Shown here one piece after another: positions 53,975 through 59,138 of a stretch of 59,138 nt of DNA. The stretch comes from a virus. Position numbers and translations under genes: made by a program. The notes below the pieces were generated by a model. That model was not told where the DNA came from. It did no database searches and saw only the letters and a program-made list of their open reading frames with translations. Each line of letters starts with the position of its first letter. The first letter of the stretch is position 1. The DNA lies in the IMG/VR virus record IMGVR_UViG_3300035228_000525, positions 1 through 59,138 of that record, one strand, 5' to 3'.

Positions 53975-54223
53975 ATGATACTACGTGAATTATTTTATTT
54001 TGATAAAGAAACTTTAGACCCAGTTGATGACAAACGTTATGATGCTGACTTAGATCAGTCTCCTGTAGACTTAGATGATACACGAAAAACTAAACTAACA
54101 CTTCGCCAGATCAATCGAGCAAGGAAAGCCGCAGAGCTACATACAGAAGAAACAGAGAAAGAACTTCACTTTGTTAGACAAATGTATGGTAATGCGGCCA
54201 ATGCAGAGGCCGGCGGAGTATGA
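53975..54223 (+). CDS. Small head-cluster protein between gp20 and the core protein
   Basis: An 82-residue charged protein: MILRELFYFDKETLDP, YDADLDQSPVDLDDTRKTKLTLRQINRARKAAELHTEETEKEL. I recall similar ~80-residue proteins next to gp20 in marine T4-like phages, some noted as prohead core or conserved hypothetical. T4 gp68 and gp67 lie here in T4. No motif allows a firm assignment. It is followed directly by the ORF at 54227. Confidence 0.6.
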   Translation: MILRELFYFDKETLDPVDDKRYDADLDQSPVDLDDTRKTKLTLRQINRARKAAELHTEETEKELHFVRQMYGNAANAEAGGV

Positions 54224-54226
54224 TAA

Positions 54227-54835
54227 TTGAGTATAGCTTTTGTACTAGGTAACGGTACTAGTCGTCAATCAATACCAATAGAACCATTAAAAAAATACGG
54301 AACTTTATATGCATGCAATGCAGTATATAGAGAAACATCTGTTGATTATCTAGTAGCTGTAGATATTAAGATGATTCATGAAATTAACATGAGTCGATAT
54401 CATATGTCTAATCAAGTTTGGACAAACTATAATAAAGCATTTGAACCTTATACTAGTTTTAATTATTTTAATCCTAGTTTAGGATGGAGTAGCGGACCAA
54501 CAGCGTTACATCTTGCGGCAACGCATGATCATTCAGTAGTATATATATTAGGTTTTGACTACAAAGGAATAGGTCCGGAGCATAAAAGAGTAAACAATAT
54601 ATACTCAAGTACTGCAAATTATAAAAGATCTGAAGACGGAGCAACATATTATGGTAATTGGTTGCGTCAAACATGCAATGTAATACAGAAATCTCCGCAA
54701 AAGAGATATATAAGAGTGTTAGAGAATAAGGACTCGTATATTCCAGAACCTTTTGATAACTTTGCAAATTTAAGCCATGTAACCATTGAAGATTTTGCTA
54801 AATCCTTCAATATACAGCATCATATCTCAAAATGA
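54227..54835 (+). CDS. Unrecognised protein with Rossmann-like glycine motif (TTG start)
   Basis: A 202-residue protein starting with TTG (54227) 3 nt after the previous stop; the start gives MSIAFVLGNGTSRQ, a glycine-rich loop after a strand as in MptE-like or DUF115 proteins, which use GNGxSR-type motifs to bind a nucleotide or sugar. SVDYLVAVDIKMIHE, SGPTALHLAATH and VVYILGFDYKGIG follow. Such a protein is not usual in a head gene cluster, so it may be an inserted accessory gene, possibly surface-glycan related like the left-arm block. Function not known. Confidence 0.65.
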   Translation: MSIAFVLGNGTSRQSIPIEPLKKYGTLYACNAVYRETSVDYLVAVDIKMIHEINMSRYHMSNQVWTNYNKAFEPYTSFNYFNPSLGWSSGPTALHLAATHDHSVVYILGFDYKGIGPEHKRVNNIYSSTANYKRSEDGATYYGNWLRQTCNVIQKSPQKRYIRVLENKDSYIPEPFDNFANLSHVTIEDFAKSFNIQHHISK

Positions 54836-54846
54836 CTCATTTTGAG
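54826..54846. other. Palindromic hairpin at the stop of the ORF at 54227
   Basis: CTCAAAATGA, C, TCATTTTGAG: a 10-bp inverted repeat. As RNA it gives a 9-bp stem with a 3-nt loop, without a T-run, so it may stabilise or partly terminate the transcript. Confidence 0.5.
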
Positions 54847-54875
54847 CCTATTATACACCCATATTTCATACATTG

Positions 54876-54883
54876 AGTAAATA
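54876..54883 (+). promoter_or_regulatory. Late promoter-like box AGTAAATA
   Basis: A variant late box 51 nt before the acidic core protein gene. TTAGGAG precedes its ATG. Confidence 0.4.
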
Positions 54884-54934
54884 CAACTGACAGCCTAACC
54901 TTAGGTACATAAACATTTCATTAGGAGAAAGAAA

Positions 54935-55957
54935 ATGGCAGATCGTAACAAGTTCGAGGAAATGCTCGAAAAATTAGTTAACGAAGACCGTGCTGGTGCG
55001 GAAGAACTATTTCACGAAATAGTTGTTGAAAAATCCAGAGACATTTATGAGAATCTTTTAGAAGATGATCTAGAAGTTGACGAAGCTAACGACGAAGAAG
55101 TAGATGAAGCTACTGACGAAGAAGTAGACGAAGCAACTGACGAAGAAGTTGACGAATCAAGTGAAGAAGTCGACGAAACTAAAGACGAAGAAGTAGATGA
55201 GTCAGATGAAGACTTAGATGAAAACTTTGATTTAGACGAATTTGAAGTTGAAGCAGATCCAATGGATATGGATTCATCAGCTGACATGGCAATGGATATT
55301 GGTGCTGACGCAGGCGAAGAAGATCCAATGGGCATGGACGACGAAGGTGAAGCAGGTTCACCAGAAGACATGGCTGACGACATCAGTGATTTGCAAGACG
55401 AAGTAGAAAAATTAAAAGCGGCATTTGATGCAGAAATGGGCGGAGACTCCATGGACACAGATGACGATAAAGATTCCGAAGACGGCGATGACGGCGACGA
55501 GGAAGAAGAAGATGCTCCAGAAGAAGAGAGTGTCAATCTTGGCATGGAAGAAGCTACTGACGAAGAAGTAGACGAAGCAACTGATGAAGTTGACGAGTCC
55601 GGTGATAAATCAGAAGCAGAACAAATGCGTGAGTATGTTGAAAAAGTAAGTGGTGGTGGATTAGATGCACAAAAAATTGGCGGCGATAACGGCGCAAATG
55701 CAAAAAGTCCAGTAGCAAGTGCTAACAAAATGGGCGACGGCACAACAGCAAATATAGTTGCAGGTGGCGAAGCTGGTCCAGGTGGGACAGCTGGCGGTTT
55801 AGCTGGTAATAGTCCTAAAGTAGACAACATGGGCAACATAAACGTTCCAGGCGGTAAAGCAGGGAAAGCAATGAAACCAATGTCAAAAGGCCACGGTGCT
55901 GAGAAAAAAGGCGCAGGCGAAACAGCTGACAATAAGAAATCTATTGTAGGCAAATAA
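54935..55957 (+). CDS. 67: Acidic prohead core protein (gp67-like)
   Basis: A 340-residue, very acidic protein. Residues 1-45 (RNKFEEMLEKLVNEDRAGAEELFHEIVVEKSRDIYENLL) match the start of gp67-type prohead core proteins that I recall from marine T4-like phages. Residues ~45-90 contain tandem DEEVDEAT repeats, followed by Asp/Glu/Met-rich stretches, a short coiled coil (DISDLQDEVEKLKAAFDAEM) and a Gly/Ala/Lys tail. T4 gp67 is 80 residues, so this is greatly expanded. Core proteins fill the prohead and are cleaved by gp21 before DNA enters. Its position before gp21 and gp22 is as in T4 (20-67-68-21-22-23). Confidence 0.75.
   Translation: MADRNKFEEMLEKLVNEDRAGAEELFHEIVVEKSRDIYENLLEDDLEVDEANDEEVDEATDEEVDEATDEEVDESSEEVDETKDEEVDESDEDLDENFDLDEFEVEADPMDMDSSADMAMDIGADAGEEDPMGMDDEGEAGSPEDMADDISDLQDEVEKLKAAFDAEMGGDSMDTDDDKDSEDGDDGDEEEEDAPEEESVNLGMEEATDEEVDEATDEVDESGDKSEAEQMREYVEKVSGGGLDAQKIGGDNGANAKSPVASANKMGDGTTANIVAGGEAGPGGTAGGLAGNSPKVDNMGNINVPGGKAGKAMKPMSKGHGAEKKGAGETADNKKSIVGK
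55091..55162 (+). repeat. Tandem 24-nt repeat in the acidic core gene
   Basis: Three imperfect copies of a 24-nt unit encoding DEEVDEAT; a partial copy recurs at about 55558-55600. It may expand or contract without frameshift. Confidence 0.7.
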
Positions 55958-55967
55958 GGAAGACTAG

Positions 55968-56585
55968 ATGCTAAACTTACGTGAGAACTTGACATTCGAC
56001 CAGGCGAAGATCGTCGTAGAAACTGCTAATGATGGCAAAGACCTTTTTATGAAAGGTATTTGTATACAAGGCGGAGTACGCAATGCTAATCAGCGTGTGT
56101 ACCCTGTTAATGAAATTGGTAGGGCTGTCAAAACTCTTAACGATCAAGTTACAGGAGGATACAGTGTACTCGGGGAAGTAGATCATCCAGAAGGCCTTAA
56201 CATTAACTTAGACCGCGTGTCTCACATGATTACAGAAATGTGGATGGAAGACGCTAACGGTTATGGGAAGTTAAAGATATTACCAACTCCTATGGGAAAA
56301 CTAGTTGAAACAATGCTTAATAGCGGCGTTAAACTTGGTGTTTCCAGTAGGGGCTCTGGTGAAGTAACAGACTCCGGTGATGTATCGGATTTTGAAATCA
56401 TAACAGTGGACGTTGTGGCACAGCCAAGTGCGCCAGGAGCATATCCGACAGCAATTTACGAACACTTAATGAATGCTCGAGGCGGGCACAAGGCATATGA
56501 ATTAGCACAGGCAACAAGACACGATCCAAAGGCACAAAAGTATCTTAAGGAATCGCTGATTAATATAATCAGCAAACTCCAGTAA
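55968..56585 (+). CDS. 21: Prohead maturation protease gp21
   Basis: A 205-residue protein like T4 gp21 (212 residues): FMKGICIQGGVRNANQRVYP, LGEVDHPEGLNIN with catalytic His73, GVKLGVSSRGSGEV with catalytic Ser126/127, and DFEIITVDVVAQPSAPGAYP. It is a herpesvirus-like serine protease that cuts scaffold and capsid proteins at I/L-x-E sites during head maturation. It follows the core protein by 10 nt and precedes gp22 by 14 nt. Confidence 0.95.
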   Translation: MLNLRENLTFDQAKIVVETANDGKDLFMKGICIQGGVRNANQRVYPVNEIGRAVKTLNDQVTGGYSVLGEVDHPEGLNINLDRVSHMITEMWMEDANGYGKLKILPTPMGKLVETMLNSGVKLGVSSRGSGEVTDSGDVSDFEIITVDVVAQPSAPGAYPTAIYEHLMNARGGHKAYELAQATRHDPKAQKYLKESLINIISKLQ

Positions 56586-56599
56586 ACTAGGAGAATAGT

Positions 56600-57694
56600 A
56601 TGATAGATGCACTGAAAACACTCTTTGAAAACGATGTAGTTTCTGAAGATATCAGGGCTCAAATTGAAGAAGCTTGGGAAAGCAAAATTAAAGCGAATAA
56701 GATGCAGGTAACTGCTGAACTTCGTGAAGAATTTGCATCTAAGTACGAGCATGACAAGAGTCAGATGGTAGAAGCTGTCGACACTCTAGTTTCAGATCGA
56801 CTTCAAGCAGAAATTTCTGAGTTTGCAGATGACCGCAAACAACTAGCTGAAGCTAAAGCAAAATATGCAGTAGCAATGCGTGAAAACGCAAACCTATTAA
56901 AAAGTTTTGTAATGCAACAGTTAGGTAAAGAAGTTTCTGAATTACACGAAGATCAAAAAGTAATGTCAACTAAGTTTGGCCAGCTTGAAGAATTCGTTGT
57001 AGAAGCCCTATCTAAGGAAATTGCAGAATTTTACGAGGATAAACAAGACTTGGCTGAAACAAAAGTACGTTTAGTACGTGAAGCTAAGACACACTTCAAT
57101 AAAGTTAAAAAGAACTTCATTGAAAAGAGTGCAGTTAAAGTATCAGAAATGGTAAGTAAGAACTTGAATAAAGAAATTACTTCACTTAAAGAAGATATTG
57201 AAACTGCAAGACAAAATGACTTCGGTCGTAAGTTGTTTGAATCTTTTGCATCCGAGTATGCTAATAGCTACTTAAATGAAAAAAGTGAAACAGCAAAACT
57301 TCTAAAAGTTGTCGATACTAAAAATCGTCAATTAGCAGAAGCAAAGAACATTGTTGATAAGACTACAACTTTAACAGAAGCTAAAGATGCTGAAATTAAA
57401 AAGATTAACGAGTCAGTTCAACGTTCGAAAATTATGAACGATTTGATTGCACCATTAGGTAACGATCAACGTGAGATAATGTCAGACTTACTGGAATCTG
57501 TTCAAACTTCAAAATTAGAAAAGTCGTTTAACAAGTACCTACCAACAGTAATTGAGGGTAATAGTCCAGCGAAGAAGAAGGCAGTTATTGTAGAAGGCAA
57601 AGAAATTACAGGCAATAAAGAAGAAACTAACGTTAGTAGACAAAAGCAAAACGAGAATGTCGTCGACATCCGTCGTTTAGCTGGATTAAATTAA
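56600..57694 (+). CDS. 22: Prohead scaffold protein gp22
   Basis: A 364-residue mostly helical, charged protein that matches T4-like gp22: EDIRAQIEEAWESKIKANK, LREEFASKYEHDKSQMVEA, FVEALSKEIAEFYEDK-type heptads and the C-terminal VVDIRRLAGLN. It is the main scaffold inside which gp23 assembles and is degraded by gp21. T4 gp22 is 269 residues, so the coiled coil is longer. It is followed 10 nt later by gp23. Confidence 0.93.
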   Translation: MIDALKTLFENDVVSEDIRAQIEEAWESKIKANKMQVTAELREEFASKYEHDKSQMVEAVDTLVSDRLQAEISEFADDRKQLAEAKAKYAVAMRENANLLKSFVMQQLGKEVSELHEDQKVMSTKFGQLEEFVVEALSKEIAEFYEDKQDLAETKVRLVREAKTHFNKVKKNFIEKSAVKVSEMVSKNLNKEITSLKEDIETARQNDFGRKLFESFASEYANSYLNEKSETAKLLKVVDTKNRQLAEAKNIVDKTTTLTEAKDAEIKKINESVQRSKIMNDLIAPLGNDQREIMSDLLESVQTSKLEKSFNKYLPTVIEGNSPAKKKAVIVEGKEITGNKEETNVSRQKQNENVVDIRRLAGLN

Positions 57695-57704
57695 GGAGAT
57701 AATT

Positions 57705-58877
57705 ATGTCAGAACTACTAGAAAGTCGCTGGCAAGAGACGAAAACAGCATTGATGGAAGGCCTTTCAGGAACTAAGAAATCTGTAATGGGTACTACCTTA
57801 GAAAATACTCGCAAGTATTTGTCTGAGACATCAGCCGCTGGTTCGACTACTGCCGGTAATGTCGCAACTCTAAATAGAGTTATCCTACCAGTTATCAGAC
57901 GTGTAATGCCAACAGTGATTGCAAATGAACTTGTTGGAGTACAACCGATGACAGGACCCGTGGGCCAAATCCACACATTAAGAGTACGTTACTCAGATAC
58001 CGCAGATGATGCCACAGCAGGCGAAGAGGCATTAAGCCCATTCAAAATTGCACTTGGTTATTCAGGTGATGAGGCTGGTTCAGATGCAGGTAGAGCAAAA
58101 GGAACAGCACTAGCTGAAGGTACAGCTGGTAACAAACTCAGTATTCAGATCTTGAAACAAACTGTTGAAGCGAAAACTCGTAAGTTGAGTGCTCGTTGGA
58201 CATTTGAATCAGCTCAGGATGCACAAGCACAGCACGGCATTGATGTCGAAGCTGAAATCATGGCAGCTCTTGCACAAGAGATTACTGCTGAAATCGACCA
58301 AGAAGTACTTGCTTCTTTACGTTCACTAAGTGGTACGGCCGTACAAACATACGACCAAGCTGGTGTATCAGGTACAGCAACATTTGTTGGTGACGAACAT
58401 GCCGCATTGGCAGTTCAAATCAACAGAGCCGCTAACTTGATCGCACAGAGAACAAGAAGAGGCGCTGGTAACTATTGTGTTGTTAGCCCATTTGCGTTAA
58501 CAATCCTACAGTCTGCTACAACAAGTGCATTTGCACGTACAACTGAAGGCACATTTGAAGCACCAACAAACACTAAGTTTGTAGGTACTTTAAACAACGC
58601 AATGAGAGTATATGTTGATACATATGCGGCTGATAACGCTATGGCGCTTGTTGGTTACAAAGGTTCAAGTGAATCAGATGCTCCAGCATTCTACTGCCCA
58701 TACATCCCGTTGATGTCAAGTGGTGTTGTAATGGATCCAGGTACATTTGAGCCAGTAGTGAGCTTTATGACTAGATACGGATATGTTGAGTTATCAAACA
58801 CAGCATCGTCTCTAGGTAATGCCGCTGACTACTTAGCAAATGTTGCTATTACTTCAGCGAACGTTAGCTTTAGCTAA
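57705..58877 (+). CDS. 23: Major capsid protein gp23
   Basis: A 390-residue protein of the gp23 HK97-fold family: VATLNRVILPVIRRVMPTVI, ANELVGVQPMTGPVGQIHTL and DPGTFEPVVSFMTRYGY, shorter than T4 gp23 (521 residues) as in marine T4-like phages. Sites LME-G (after E18) and LSE-T (after E41) fit the gp21 cleavage pattern, so the N-terminal propeptide may be removed. AAGGAG precedes the ATG. A terminator follows at 58894. Confidence 0.95.
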   Translation: MSELLESRWQETKTALMEGLSGTKKSVMGTTLENTRKYLSETSAAGSTTAGNVATLNRVILPVIRRVMPTVIANELVGVQPMTGPVGQIHTLRVRYSDTADDATAGEEALSPFKIALGYSGDEAGSDAGRAKGTALAEGTAGNKLSIQILKQTVEAKTRKLSARWTFESAQDAQAQHGIDVEAEIMAALAQEITAEIDQEVLASLRSLSGTAVQTYDQAGVSGTATFVGDEHAALAVQINRAANLIAQRTRRGAGNYCVVSPFALTILQSATTSAFARTTEGTFEAPTNTKFVGTLNNAMRVYVDTYAADNAMALVGYKGSSESDAPAFYCPYIPLMSSGVVMDPGTFEPVVSFMTRYGYVELSNTASSLGNAADYLANVAITSANVSFS

Positions 58878-58893
58878 TATTGCTTTAACAATT

Positions 58894-58925
58894 AAAATAG
58901 GCTCCATTTAGGGGCCTATTTTTTT
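58894..58925 (+). terminator. Rho-independent terminator after gp23
   Basis: A 12-bp stem (58894-58905 with 58911-58922; core TAGGCTCC/GGGGCCTA with one G-U) and loop ATTTA followed by T7. Confidence 0.9.
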
Positions 58926-58952
58926 GACTTTTTAAAACTGTCCTTATAAATA
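58924..58952 (+). promoter_or_regulatory. Late (and possibly host-type) promoter of iscU
   Basis: TATAAATA (58945-58952) is a perfect late box. TTGACT (58924-58929) stands 17 nt before TAAATA, and is the same -35 as at gp55 and gp47, so both types of polymerase might use it. The iscU ATG is at 58979. Confidence 0.65.
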
Positions 58953-58978
58953 AGTGTAGTATAACTACAGAGACTAAT

Positions 58979-59138
58979 ATGGCATACTCAGAAAAAGTAA
59001 TGGACCATTACGAAAACCCACGCAACGTTGGAACATTTGATCCCAAAAAAGATAACATAGGAACAGGAATGGTAGGAGCACCTGCCTGTGGTGATGTTAT
59101 GCGTCTACAGATAGAAGTAGAAGATGGAATCATTAAAG
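58979..59138 (+). CDS. iscU: IscU-like Fe-S cluster scaffold (3' end cut by window)
   Basis: The first 53 residues can be read: MAYSEKVMDHYENPRNVGTF, then the motif GAPACGDVMRLQIE. The conserved Cys37 and Asp39 (numbering as in E. coli IscU) are present and the N-terminus is close to the bacterial IscU consensus (from memory). IscU holds nascent [2Fe-2S]/[4Fe-4S] clusters made by IscS. The other cluster ligands (Cys63 and Cys106 in E. coli) lie beyond the window. It follows the gp23 terminator and has its own TATAAATA box, so it is a phage gene and not chromosomal DNA. It may help load the three radical SAM enzymes and host Fe-S enzymes. Confidence 0.85.
   Translation, partial: MAYSEKVMDHYENPRNVGTFDPKKDNIGTGMVGAPACGDVMRLQIEVEDGIIK

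Noticed and set aside
53656-54083. Minus-strand ORFs opposite the end of gp20
   Set aside because: They overlap well-supported portal coding sequence and have no start signals.
55045-55995. Long minus-strand ORF rich in serine opposite the acidic core gene
   Set aside because: It is the antisense shadow of the Asp/Glu-rich repeats (GAA/GAC read as TTC/GTC), with no ribosome-binding site and no family resemblance.

Overview
This window is part of the genome of a T4-like (myovirus-type) marine phage. It carries the structural and replication signature genes of the group: gp55, gp47, gp46, gp20, gp21, gp22, gp23, gp6, gp25, gp53, a gp26-like protein and a gp5-like hub. The DNA is AT-rich, and the gene content (tandem tail fibres sharing an N-terminal module, twitch-type radical SAM proteins, very large baseplate proteins, an acidic prohead core protein) resembles T4-like phages of pelagic bacteria such as cyanophages and pelagiphages. 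The host cannot be named from the sequence. No tRNA, integrase, transposase or CRISPR array was seen.

Left arm, minus strand, 6802 down to 1: an eight-gene block in which every junction overlaps. It holds a small conserved-looking ORF, two DxD glycosyltransferase-like proteins, an unknown ORF, a third DGD glycosyltransferase-like protein and three consecutive radical SAM proteins. The block is preceded by a consensus host-type promoter (TTGACA, 17 nt, TATACT) rather than a phage late promoter. Next, also on the minus strand, come the virion genes from 40461 down to 6864: a gp48/54-like tube-cap protein, gp53, a large hub protein, a gp5-like spike with a C-terminal GH19-type lysozyme domain, a CHAP/NlpC-like hydrolase, gp25, gp6, a giant protein, a small virion protein, three fibre paralogues (one with a tail-collar domain) and one more virion protein. 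These genes are tightly coupled, often by TAATG, and several clusters have TATAAATA-like late promoters.

The giant reading frame (13782-28574, minus) would encode about 4930 residues but has a single in-frame TAG at 19587-19589, in the middle of an FG-GAP-like propeller blade.

Right arm, plus strand from 40549: gp55 (late sigma factor) and gp47, each behind a TTGACT-17-TATAAT promoter, then gp46, a small ORF and a GIY-YIG-like endonuclease. A 495-nt gap follows that appears to encode a structured RNA ending in a rho-independent terminator. Two late genes come next (one a long protein with a glycine-rich hydrophobic region). A short minus-strand segment holds the gp26-like gene with a predicted -1 frameshift into a downstream ORF. 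Then come the tape measure protein, gp20, small ORFs, the acidic core protein, gp21, gp22 and gp23. After the gp23 terminator a TATAAATA box precedes the start of a phage-borne iscU-like gene, cut by the window edge.

Main candidates for follow-up: the phage iscU, which could supply Fe-S clusters to the three radical SAM enzymes; the predicted gp26 -1 frameshift; the structured RNA; and the amber codon in the giant baseplate protein.
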